Source: Typha latifolia (lineage: Eukaryota > Streptophyta > Magnoliopsida > Poales > Typhaceae). Taken from it: DNA of 64,000 bases. Below, one piece after another: positions 38,255-50,070 of the stretch; the first letter of the stretch is position 1, and each line of letters opens with the position of its first letter. Both the position numbers and the translations under genes were made by a program. Location: assembly GCA_019914945.1 (NCBI GenBank), contig CM034109.1:7990479-8054478 (forward strand). Direction: 5' to 3'. The notes below the pieces were generated by a model. That model had not been told where the DNA came from. It saw only the letters and a program-made list of their open reading frames with translations, and did no database searches.

Positions 38255-40132
38255 TGCCTTCCATGAGCTTAAACTCTCCCTTTGGTAGCAAGAATTCTTT
38301 AATCATTCTCCACAACTATGATGTAGTGAAGAGAGAGATGGCATATTGGAGTAGAGTGGATGGGTCATGGAGGAGGGTATTTAAATGGCCTTCTTGACTT
38401 CATCCAAACCTATTAAAGTGGACAACTAAGAGTGCCCTTAAATGCCTTTACTTCATTCCTCCTCTTGACATTAGGGGAAATTTTTCTTTAGCCCCTCCTT
38501 TTTCTGTTTTTTTTTTTTCAGTCACCTCCTTTTTGTTTGGGCCTCATCTAATCCTCAACTTGTCCTGAATAATATACCATAATTTAAAGCCAATTAACAA
38601 ACTAGTGTAAGTTGCAACAAGTGCTACTTCATATTGGCAATGACACTTGAAAGTTGGACGACATAGAAGATATTTTCAATTATACTGGCTGAATTTTTAA
38701 TGTGGCGTGATGCTCATTTATGACCATACCTTCATGATGGAACCCTAATTCACTACACAGGGATGGAATATGGTTTACTTTGTTTGTCTTCATATCTTTA
38801 GGCATCATTTGACCACTATGTATACCTACAACATATTAATTAACTACCATGGGATCATGAACTGCTCCTTGTCGGTGACATTTAAGACAATCTCAACTAT
38901 AATTCTAATGAACAACTAGTCATGAGTTCTTAACACTATCATAGTCTGGTAATTGAGTTCTACTAGCTTATGACAGAGAATATAATTTTATTTTTCTTCG
39001 TATAGTTTGAATTTGGCTTGGCCTGATTTTTAAAAGGTTTGGCCGGTCGATCTAATTATTTAATCTATATATAAAAAAAATAATCCAAATTTTGAAGAAT
39101 GGAGTAGCAATTACGATATTTTAAAAGTTTTATGTCACGATTACATAGAAAATTTACATATAAATTATTAATAACAATCTTTTTTGAACTCTTAAAGAGG
39201 ATCCTAGAAATTATTCATAATTAATCATGAAGTTAACTGACCACCAGTGCCAACCACACAATTTAAATTTTGATCTTATATGCATCAAACCAGTCCTCAG
39301 ACCACAAACTGATCTTTCCAATTAAATAAAAATTGTGAATTTAAACTGATTTGGGTTCTATAGTGGTCCGATTGAGCAACATCGTAGTCGTGTTCTTCCT
39401 ACATTATAGTTAGCATTAATTTGACAATGACTCTTTATTTCTGGATGCTTTGGTTTTTAAAATAATTAAGTATTAATATTAATTATATCATATAGACTCT
39501 AATTTTTATTTTTCTGGACAATTTTAGCCCCCTCAACTATCTAATAAAGCTCAACGCTTTTATAGTATCAATAAAAAAAATATCAAATGAAAAATAAATT
39601 ATCCCAGAGAAGAGCAGCGAGGGGCTATGGTAGAAAATTGCGAATATAATATTGTTACGTAGATAGACTGGATAAGATTAAAAAAAGGGTATCTTGATAA
39701 TATTGTTAGCATAATTAATTTAATTTAAGAGTTTGGTTAAGTTCAGTGGATCAAACAAATATTATAAACAAGGGGTGTAAACCATAATTATATATATAGT
39801 TAGGGTGTTAAATTCAAATTTCCTATTTTTTTTTTTTTAATTTAATTTGCATATGAGAAAGATTCTCTTCTCCTTTTTATGGTGGAATATCAGAGTTGGA
39901 GAAAAGAGTTAGTAGTTATCGCCTTTTGGCTTTTGGTCCATATGCTTTGCACGTATACATCATTATCATCAGTCATCATCATCATCCATCCAAGTCTTTT
40001 TCCAGCAAATATGAGATCGATCAACTGCTTACAACTTACGTATGTATGTCTCTTTTTTATTGCAACTTTGGTTCTTGACTATGAGACAACCTAAGTAGAA
40101 TTTGATGGATTTTTATGTAAGTGTACGTTATG
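38255..40132. other. Intergenic between CFL1-like and FT-like genes
   Basis: Both flanking genes are on the minus strand, so this should hold the CFL1-like promoter and the FT-like 3' UTR. AT-rich with poly-T runs; a short TCATCA repeat lies near 39960-39990. No exon was recognised. Confidence 0.45.
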
Positions 40133-40603
40133 TTATCTGATATACCTCCTTCCGCCGCAGCCGTTCTCTCTCTGGCAGTTGAAGTACAGGGCGGCGACCG
40201 GCGGCCCTAGGTTATACAGAGCCGCAAAGTCCCTGGTGATAAAGTTCGGCCTCCATCCTGGTGCGTCAATGGCCTGCGGGTCCGATTGCTGGAATAACAC
40301 GAACACAAATCGATGAATTCCCGATGTCGGCCGTGGACTCTCATAGCTCACGATTTCATTTCCTAAAGAATATCACCGGTCAAACTTAGGATATCCGCAT
40401 CGGTTACTCTAAAAATTTAAGCTGATATTTTTTATAAAATTATAAAAAATACTAATTGTTTTATTTTTATTACCATCAACATTGTATATACTAGAAAATA
40501 TTCAGTTATTTTCAAAACTTAAAAATTAAAGTATAAAGTTATCTACCTAAGGGGATAATGATACTATTGTACAGTGAGTTAATTAAGCATGAGTATTATA
40601 GTC

Positions 40604-40658
<55 letters not shown>

Positions 40659-41428
40659 CAATGTACGTTAAATGGACTAACGACAAGATACTTTGAAGAT
40701 AATAAAAGCAAAACAAAGAGAGAATAAGCTTTTTCTTTCTAACTTCCCATCAACCAAATAAGGAGCTCTTTTTCACTCACCATAACTAGCATCAGTAGAT
40801 TCTGGGATGTCTGTCACCAACCTATACATATCACCAACAAAAGAGAAGAGGTTAATAGCTAATGATATAATTTACTCTTCCCATAAGTTAAACGCCTTGG
40901 CAAGTAAACAAAGCTTATTAAATTATAATCAAGTGTCATAATGACAACAATTAAATTAAAGGCTACCAGTGAAGATGCTCCCTTTTGGTTGGATTACTTG
41001 GGCTTGGTGCATCAGGGTCTACCATAACCTAGTGAGGAGATAGATACTCATGTCATCATCTTTTATAATAAGTAATTAAAAAGAAAACATAATATTTCCA
41101 AAGATAATCCTGTTGTGATGTTTCTAAAATATAAGTTTGTGAATCAAATACATTCTTTCCATTGTTTGAAAACATATCGATAGCTAACATGACACCGGTT
41201 TAACTGGGACACTATTAAGTAGCGATGGATACTCACAAGCGTGTAGAGGTTACTGGTGTTCCTCCCTCCTATTTCGATCCTCGGTTTGCTTGCAACTTGC
41301 GACGGCTTGAGCTCCGACCCGACCGTCATTTCTCGGTTGTTGTACAGCACCCTCAGCGACGCAGACCTAACGAAAGGGTCGACCACGTCGCCGACGATGC
41401 GACCTACGACGAGGGGATCCCTTGACAT
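40133..41428 (-). CDS. FT-like PEBP protein with atypical key residues
   Basis: Member of the FLOWERING LOCUS T/Hd3a clade, small phloem-mobile PEBP proteins that control flowering, tuber or bulb formation with 14-3-3 proteins and FD. Four exons (41237-41428, 40967-41028, 40781-40821, 40133-40362) close to 174 residues; the 62- and 41-nt middle exons are the classic FT sizes. Clade markers: [35 protein letters not shown] (147-149) and [13 protein letters not shown]. Oddities, in Arabidopsis FT numbering: Tyr85 is His (H82, REHLHW, as in the repressor TFL1), Tyr134 is Asp (D131), Gln140 is Pro (P137), while Trp138 stays (W135). 14-3-3 contacts R62, F101 and R130 are Ser59, Tyr98 and Pro127; P94 is kept. 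The frame and splice sites are intact, so the gene looks functional but probably not as an ordinary florigen. Intron 3 carries a (TA)n run. An antagonist or a neofunctional copy is inferred. Confidence 0.93.
40605..40656. repeat. (TA)n microsatellite in FT-like intron 3
   Basis: About 26 TA units between exons 3 and 4 of the FT-like gene. Confidence 0.9.
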
Positions 41429-41507
41429 AGTAAATCAATGAAGGGGGGGATGCAGAAAGCTAGCTCTCAGGTTGCGAGATAACAAACAAGTAGACTATAT
41501 ATATATA

Positions 41508-41509
41508 TA

Positions 41510-41554
<45 letters not shown>
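41508..41554. repeat. (TG)n(AG)n compound microsatellite
   Basis: TG units run straight into AG units upstream of the FT-like start codon, likely in its 5' leader or core promoter. Confidence 0.85.
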
Positions 41555-41558
<4 letters not shown>

Positions 41559-42242
41559 ATGAGCTTGTTACAAATGCAAGCCAAGTGATGGTCATGTGAT
41601 CTGGAATCTAAATTCTTTTCTTTTCTTTTCTTTTTTCTTTTCTTCTTCTTCTTCTTCTTCTTCTGGATAGAGAATTATTTCCGTTGCTATCACAAGAAAT
41701 ATCGGTAAGGATGGCTGTCCACCCTTTTGACTCTCTACAAAGGCCAGTGGGGGATTACAAATCCACCCATGGTGAATAAAATCTTTAGAGTAGCAGCCAA
41801 TCTTATTCTCTACAATCTAAAGAACCATTGAATGCATCATGCCTACTGCAAAGAAAAAAGGATGCTACCTTTTTGACCTCGCTCTTACTACGAATTGGGA
41901 CCTTTTAGCCGCAAGATTCTTTGAGACTCAAAGGTGATGATTTGTGTGACATCAGAGCGAGAGAGAAAGGGAGGAAGACTCTTCTTTGACTTCAAATCGA
42001 GTAGCATGGCATTCACATGCAGAAAGAATGGCGTCGCAGAGAGGATGAACGTAGCCAGTGATCAATGTGAAAGAGATAAAGATTATTTCCGCCGAAAGAT
42101 GGAAGCAATTGGCACGGAGAGGATGTACGAAGGAAAGTGCATTTTCGAAGGATCGTCTCCCCTTCCACGAGATGCTTAATATTTTGAATTAATTTTAAAG
42201 GCAATTTGCATACCACACCCTATGCTTCTTCTTCTTTTTTTA

Positions 42243-42600
42243 AATAAAATTATAATTTACACCCTATATTTTTTACTATTTATAAATTTAGTCCTATAAT
42301 TTAGCGCATAGGAATGGAAAACACTCTGCTGTTAAATCTATTAGGTAAACTTAATTAAACTTTTAATTTAAGTTAACTATACTAAGAAGATTATAAAAAT
42401 ATCCTTAGTCAAATTATACTTACCTCAATCCAAATAAATCGAAACTATACTAAGGACATTTTAGTTATTTACTCTAATTAACTAAATATTCTCACGATGT
42501 TAATTTAATTATAACTTAGGATATCTTCTGCACATATTCGCTAATTATAGAGCTCAATTTATAAATAGTAAAAATATACGGTGTAAACTATAATTTTATT
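42243..42600. mobile_element. MITE with about 60-bp terminal inverted repeats
   Basis: The left end (42243-42302) and the reverse complement of the right end (42541-42600) match at most positions, sharing AATAAAATTATA, TTTACACC and TTTTTACTATTTATAAATT. The 358-bp element has no coding capacity. Long inverted repeats suggest a Mutator-type MITE. A target duplication was not found. Confidence 0.75.
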
Positions 42601-45107
42601 ACTAATAAATATTTTATTACTTTTAAAAATAATTTTATATATATATTAAATGCCTTTTGTTTGACTTTTAGAAACAAATCTTGAGAAGTGTTTGCATTCA
42701 CTAAATCTGCCACTAAAAATGGAATTCTTCTTATTGCTATCTATTTCTTTCCTTGGTTTGAAGAGCCAGGAATCTCCTGCCTTAATTTATTGTTTCCATA
42801 GAATGTGGATCAAAGGAATTATCCATGGCCAGAACTTAATTGGGCTGCAACATAGGCATCAATTGTTAAGAAAAAGGTAGCAATATATTCTTAGATGATT
42901 GTCACTAATTACCTCCATGATACTTAGCCTAACCTAAATAAAGGACAAAATCTGCATGTAAATCTAATGAAAAGTGGATGCCTTAAGATAATTATGAACC
43001 TAATCTCCAAAGTAGTCACCCTAATCCTTACTCAAAGTCAAACAGGATCCAAAATGAGCTTAGAAAATCAAATTGTATTAGTTGTTTGGGTGGTAGAATA
43101 AGCATCAAGTTAAACTAGTATAATGAGTGATAATACTGGTTTATACTATTCAAACAACAGTTTATTCCAAAACTAATTTAGTAATACTCATTCTTTTCTT
43201 CCTCTCCTTCTCTCCTCTTTTATTCAATATTTTATATTTATCAACAAAATCTAGTTATTATTTTACCATTAAGAAAACATTTCTATGCATTCAAATTTTC
43301 TCATTTCCTCTCCTTCTCACCTTATTTTTTCTAAGTCATGTGAAGTGTACTTATTATATCACTATATTAGTTTACAATCCAACATCATATTAGCATATTA
43401 GCCTAAAAACAATTTAAAATTTTGTTATTCAAATATACAAAAGTGAGCATAGCTATATTACTTTAGGAATTATTCCACACCCAAGACTAGATCACTTATA
43501 TATATTGCCTATTTAATTAAATATAATGTTTTAAACTGAGGATTTCTAACAACCAACCAATCTAATGGCTTATACCCAGTGAAATATCTCTCCTTCAACA
43601 GATGAACTATCCAAGTGGTTTGAAATTAACATGAAATGTCATCATAGGATATGAAATAATCCTCATTTTGTCTTTATCAAATCCCAGTATATATGAATAT
43701 TTATCATTAGACTAATAGATTATGTTTTAAATACCTCAAAAATACACTAATGTTATCACAAATACCTTAAGCAATTTTTTAAGATTAAGCTAAAAATAAT
43801 AGAAGAATTAGTTGTTATTAAGTTAAAATTAACTCATAATATATTTAATACCCTAAAACTAAAATATAAAGATCGAATGATAAAATGTTAATAATAATAA
43901 AGGCAAAAGATAGTATATGACCCAAAAGGTCATCAAAATCCAGTGGAGTGATATGAAAAGAGTTCACAAAGGTGTATTTAAAGTTCATATAGAATCTATG
44001 AATGGCATATACTCATTTTTAATGATGATTTGATCAGGAATAAAGTGGATTGTCATATGGGCATCTCTCACACTGGTCAAGGATTGAGAAAACTAATCAA
44101 ATCAAAGAGATAGCATGCATATCCATTATTATATTAGATTTCCTTTTTCTTTTTCTTTTTCTAGTTTACTTTTAGAGAATTGTCTGCATGCTAATATGTC
44201 ATTCAAATCCAGATATTACAAACTTAATACACATAAGTTCACAATCTCTTACACTTAGGCATTAACTCTCCTCCATCCACAGAAAAAGTACTCATGCTAT
44301 ATATTTGTAATACATGAATTATGAGGTCTACATGGCAAGGAAGAAGGAAATTATACGTTAAATATTATTTTTACATTAGGAATTTATGCATGGGTTGCTT
44401 GTTGCTTTTATGAAATATACTACAACTTATATAAGAGATAGATGCATAAGAGTCTAACTCTGTTATTAAAAAAAGAAGAAAAGAAAACTAAGGATATCTC
44501 TGCATGATAAAGTGGAGGGGGGAAAAAGACATGGCATTGGAATAGGAAGGAGAAGTATTTGATACGCAGAGAACTTTTGCAAAGAGATGCTCAGATTGGT
44601 GAAGATGATTAGATAAAGCAAGGCTTTGTTTATTATTTACTTGAGATTTAGCTGTAGATGCTCTGCTATCAATTATCATTTACTGATAAAAAAAAATGTT
44701 TATTAATTATAAGTTTATGTGTTAAAAAATAAAAATATATGATGGAAGATTATAATAAATATATAAATATGCCATCTCTTGATATATTATATATTTTATG
44801 CAATTTCGTACCTAATTTATGGCAATATTTTTCTGATCTCCTCCAATTATCTCCATTTGTATTACCAGTGCACACGCCATTCCTTTCCCTCTCCGAGAGG
44901 TAACGAAACAGCTACAAAATAAATCGGGAATCGCGTTGGGAATCGAGGGAAAACACGTTTCCTCCACCTTCTCTCCCTTGCCCAATCTTTGGGCCAATTC
45001 CTAAGCTCGCTCGCTCGCTCGCTCCTCCTCCTCCTCCTCCTCCTCCTGAAGGAGAAAAAGAAAGTAATTTGAATAAGTAAATAAATAAATAAATAAAGGG
45101 AAAAGGG

Positions 45108-48100
45108 ATGAATTCCGCCGCGAGCGCTGCCTCCTCGCCGGCGCTCCTCCCCCTCCACCGCCACCTCCGCCGCCGCATCCCAACGCTCCCCATCTCCTCT
45201 TCCCTCTTTCGCCGCCGCCCCAACAACCGCTCCCCTTCCCAGGACCGCAGGCTCGGCTCCTCCCTCCCCCTCGAGCGCCTCCGCCGTCTCGCCGACGCCG
45301 CCGATGAGGCCTTCCGCGACCTCCGCAAATCCTACCGCGTCGAGCGCGGTGACCTGATCGTGTTCTCCTGCCGCCGATCGTCGCTCGTCTTCGTGGGGAA
45401 CCTCCTCCTCTGGAGCTTCGCGGCCGTTATTGCTGTAAGGGTTCTGGTGTGGATCGGATTAGGGTTTCGGTGGCGGCGGTGGGGTTTTGGTGAGTGGGCG
45501 GCGGTAAGGAGGAGGGACCGGAGCTTGGGCGGGAGGGAGGTTGTGGTGGGGAGGAGGAAGTCGGAGGGTTTAAAGGTTTCGGTGAATCCTCTTTCGCCTG
45601 CGAGAGGTAGTTTTGCCGGGAATGGGAAAAATGCGGTGGAGAAGCGTGGGAGGAGGCGTGAAGAGCTGCCTAAATGGTGGCCGGAGCTTTCGCCTTCACC
45701 TTCGCCTTCTCCGGCAGTGGATGTCCAAAGAGAGGAGTTGCAGAGGGAGGCTAATAGATTAGTTCGAGGTCAGATTTCTTTTTTCTCGTTATGGTATTAT
45801 TTGAATGAAATGGCTGTGAAATAATTGAATCTTCACTAGCATTCAAGATGGCAATGTTCTTGTAGTTAACTCATCATTATATTTTCATCAAACTCAAGAT
45901 TGGATTACTCGTGAATTGGTCATAGTTGATGGAGATTTTATTCTGAATGTTATAATTCCAGTCAGTATCATGTAACGGCTCTATAATAAATTTATGTACT
46001 ATATTATGAAAGTGTTGTTATGGACTAAATCTCAAAGTTATTTCTTTGATTAGTCCTTAAAAAATAGTTGTGCTCGAGCTTAATTTTTTTTTTTCAGTTC
46101 AGTTATTTAATTTCTTTCCATCTTTACATGCAAGGTAATTGAAGCAATAAACGAGATATGGTTTTGTTGATTTCAATTGTTCATATTTTTCTCTTCTTTT
46201 CAATTCTGCAGGTAAAGTTACTTCTCCCCATGTCTTGATAATGATTTTATAGGAGCTCCTTTCCTTCTTCCTCAGATCATTACAAATTTACCTGTCTCAG
46301 CAATCATGGATAATAGAATGAGCGGGAAGGATTATAGATACGATGATATGATTCAAGTTAGTTCCTTTTGCCTTATTTAAACTTTTTACAGTTATATTTT
46401 TGCAACTTTGTTTGTAGTACTAATTTATGTTGCAATTGAACTTGTCAGGTGTATACCTAGTATCATTCCATTTGTATGATACGGTTCCAGATTAGGGTAG
46501 TGTTGAGGTCCTAACTTTATCACATAATTAATTAATTATAACCTCTTCTGTAAGGATAAAATTGTGATACATTATATACTACCTTACTATTGCTTCTTTG
46601 ATTATATACTACCTTACAGTAGAATGAAAAAAAAGAAGTAAAATGGAAAAACTGAGTATTCAAATTGAGATTCCAAGTTTATAAAAGTGTTTGCAGGTAA
46701 AGTACACAAAACCAGAAACTTGAAGATAGTTTGAAGTTGACAAGCTGGCCTTGTCCATCTAAAAAGTTTTTCTTTTGGGATAACAACCAATATTAATGTG
46801 TTCTGAGATGCATATATCTTTATTTTGAATAAAAGTGTTGATAAACTTCAATCACTTGCTGCATCCTAGGTTAACTGCTCTAAATTTGTTTGCACAGAAA
46901 GAATGGAACTTCCTGAATTTATTTGATCTATTTCACATTTACTTGCCTGTTTTCTTTGATGAGAGCAGCTACGGGAATTATGCAGACTTTCTGGTGGAAA
47001 GATATCCTTTGAAACAGCCAATGCACGTGATTCTTTTTACAGGGCAGCCATAGACTCCGTGCTTGAGATTTGCAGCAGGTATTCTCTTTCTCGTATGCCT
47101 GATGGTTTGAGTTGTACATTCTTTAAATCTCTGTTCTTTCTGTTGCTACATCAGGTTCTGTTTAATATACTTTTCTACCGGTTAGTTGGTTTGTCTTTTG
47201 CATTTTGATTATTGTACTCTTTATTTTATTTTTTGACTGTTTGTGGATAACCAAGAGCAACACAAACCACTGACAAAGTACAAATCAATGGCGAGGATGT
47301 GAGAACATTCATTTCTGCACTTGCTGATAATATCGGACTGCCGAGTTTCCGTGCTGCCACACTTATACGTGCAGCTGTTGCTGCCCGCACACGTGCATCT
47401 TTCTTGCAATCTTGGGTAACCTTTTGTTTTTCTCTTATTGCAAGATGGAGAATTAAGGACATACTAAGGCCTTTCACACTAAATTTCTGATATTCCATTT
47501 AATTCCAGTAACTTTAGCCACTAAAGATGTCATCTTGGATCAGGCATTGGAAGCTCAAGGGAAGCGATCCGAAGCACTAGCGGAACTACTAAAAATCGGT
47601 GTAATTCATCAGATATTCCCTCCAGAAGAGCAATCTGTAAGTAATTGGGTTATGCTGGCTTCTCTAGTAGCTGGTTCAATATTGACTGTACTTCTCTTAA
47701 TGTAATAGTCTCTTAATTGTACATATGAAATGCTGAATGTTTTTACGATTAGTTTTTGACAAATTATACCTGAATGTTTTTGCTTATCATTCCTTTTATT
47801 TTCTCTCAGTAACCAGAGTGCTTTTTTCTTTGGTAAAACAATGTCAGTTTTTCTCTGGTTGTAGATATGTTATTAGGGTGATAATGTTGAGGGATGGTAT
47901 TACTCACAAATTTAATTGTGCTTATCCCACGAAAGGAGTGATTATGCCATAGAGATTGATTTTGTGGAAAGATGCATGAAGACATCAAACAACAAAATGA
48001 GAAATGAGAAATTTGTAATGACAGAGATTAATGATGGCAAGAACAATTTGACTGATGAATTATGTGTGCACGATGAATAATCTTATATAAGGCGTTAAAT

Positions 48101-48918
48101 TTTAATTTAATGATAACAACTGGAATTCTAAAGAAAAAGTCAGCTGTTCGTTATTGCCAAACCCCATTTAGATGAGAAGGCCTTGAGGACAAAGATGTTT
48201 CTTATTTGTTTACCTTATAGAGGACTAATATGGTAGATAATTAGTATTCTTTCAAGACATAATATATATATATATGTTCACCTGTCAAACCAGCTGTAAT
48301 AGCATTTTGTAACAGACGGATCTTTCGAAGATCACTTAGCTTAGGTACAGTGACGTGATTGAATTTGTTTGTTTACAGCCAGAAATGGAGATGGTGGCCA
48401 GTGGTATCAAGAAGAATCTACAAGCTGACCAGCGCAAACACTTGTTGACTCTTTATAGAGGCGTTTGTGGTGCTGCTAATTGCACTACTGTAGCAGAAGC
48501 TCTAGATCTGGTAAGCAACCCTTCTGCAACACTTCTTTTCAGTCATCTTTCTAATGGAGTTTCTTGCTGAATGAGTGGTGTACAGTGCTAAGACTAGTAA
48601 GTTTTACTTGTGCATCTTGAACAATCATCCCTATTTTCACATGGAATGAAGTGAAAGAAAAGGTCTTGTATTATTAATAAGATACTAAAATAGTAAAATG
48701 CATGGATGATGTTCAACACTAACTTTTTCTTTGCCTCTAGAGCTATCATGTGCTATTTAATCTAACTAGCTTCTTTCTTGAAAATTTCAGAGATCATAAG
48801 ACGCTGCGGTTAACTCATGGGAATATCACATATATGAGATTTTGCTGAAACAGCGGACTTTCCTGGCATAATCATGTAAACTTTAATGCAGGTGCGACCG
48901 ATCAATTCAATGATTTGA
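45108..48918 (+). CDS. Probable plastid membrane protein, function unknown
   Basis: I do not recognise this family by name. Seven exons close to 412 residues: 45108-45768, 46301-46356, 46969-47078, 47256-47415, 47544-47636, 48379-48510, 48892-48918. The N-terminus (1-60) is rich in Ser, Ala, Pro and Arg and almost free of acidic residues, as in a chloroplast transit peptide. One clear membrane segment lies at about 91-118 (VGNLLLWSFAAVIAVRVLVW). A basic linker leads to KWWPELSP, then a soluble helical half with VRTFISALADNIGLPSFRAA, ALAELLKIGVIHQIFPPEEQ and HLLTLYRGVCGAANC. It ends VRPINSMI in a 27-nt last exon. There are no obvious catalytic motifs. Conserved-looking sequence and clean phase at all six introns argue for a real gene. 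It may sit in the thylakoid or envelope membrane with its C-terminal half in stroma (inference). Confidence 0.8.
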
Positions 48919-50070
48919 TCAGTGAGTCATCTATCCTCACTACATCTCCTGAGTGAAAGCTCCACGATTAGTTCCAACTCTTTTGGGATAGTAGAAAATT
49001 TCGATCCCATGGCATTGTTGATCTCTCGAGTGCTTCACATACAGTTCCATTCACCTGATGAAGTGCAGTCCTACTTACATGATATGATTGGTCACTCCAT
49101 TTTGTTTCTCTAAGATGAAGTTCATATTTCTTCTGAGATGCAAGTTACCAGTTGGTTTAGGTCAGAATTTTTTCCATTTTTTTTTCTTTGAGAAAGTGAG
49201 AAGAGAGCCCCAGTTATACATTCATCGAGGTCATGAGATGAGTACCACCATTAGAAGATCAGATGTTAAGTGGTAACTTCTCAATTTGTAATTAGACAAC
49301 CAAGCAAAGTTCTTTGAAACAGATGGTAACACTGCTGCAAAGGCAAACTTTAGCCTCCTTTTGCTCAGCGAAATAGGAATAATCTTATTTCTATATAGTA
49401 ACAAAATAACAACTTAGTTTATTCTAGTATAGTAATTCATCATTTTTTTTAATCTTATTTTATTATTTCATACAACTTTTAAAATAATTTAATAATAATA
49501 TATAATTATTATATTATTTTTAAATTAGATATCACTTAATTACACATCACTTTAATTATAATTGAGATTCCTTCTCTCTTATTTTGAAAGGCAGTTATGT
49601 TTATAAATATCTGTACTACTAATTATTGGAACGCATAGCTATGTATCATCATGCATTATATGGTCAGGTATTGTTACTGCATTGCCAATTGCCATGCATT
49701 GCATATCTATGCACATGTAAATCCATATTTATTCTTAATACATATATATATATATATATATATGAAGCATTTTAAGTTCGCATTTACATTCAATTATGAA
49801 TATTTTTATAATTTGGTATAAAACATTACTACTTACTAATATAAATTCACTATTATTTTAATATTAACTTTATGTCAATTAGTACTCTTTATACTAGTAT
49901 TGAACAAAATAATAAAATAACTTATACTGGTATCAGCTCTCTCTTTTTTTTATCATTTCTTCTGGTATTAAAAATTAGAATGTCTTATTCCACAAGTAAA
50001 CACAACTTTAGATATTATATATCAACCACCACCAATTCATACATCTTCCCTTCTACCTGAGTTATCAAAC
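48919..50070. other. Intergenic between converging genes
   Basis: 3' regions of the 45108 gene (+) and the WD40 gene (-). AT-rich, with a (TA)n tract near 49740-49762 and an AT-rich, possibly MITE-derived block at 49370-50060. No exon was recognised. Confidence 0.45.

Larger units (their letters stand above)
41429..45107. other. Intergenic, 3.7 kb, FT-like promoter side
   Basis: Upstream of the FT-like gene (-) and upstream of the 45108 gene (+). It contains a (TG)n(AG)n tract 80-130 bp before the FT-like ATG, a CTT-rich stretch (41615-41665), a MITE at 42243-42600 and long AT-rich blocks. An 81-codon frame at 41934-42179 has no recognisable motif. Short (TCGC) and (CTC) repeats lie at 45006-45048, just before the next gene. 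Confidence 0.5.

Noticed and set aside
41934..42179. 81-codon plus frame before the FT-like gene
   Set aside because: No motif or homology recognised; probably chance in a mixed-composition stretch.
44862..45328. Minus frames rich in Gly and Arg near 45 kb
   Set aside because: Shadows of the first exon of the 45108 gene and the CTC repeat before it.
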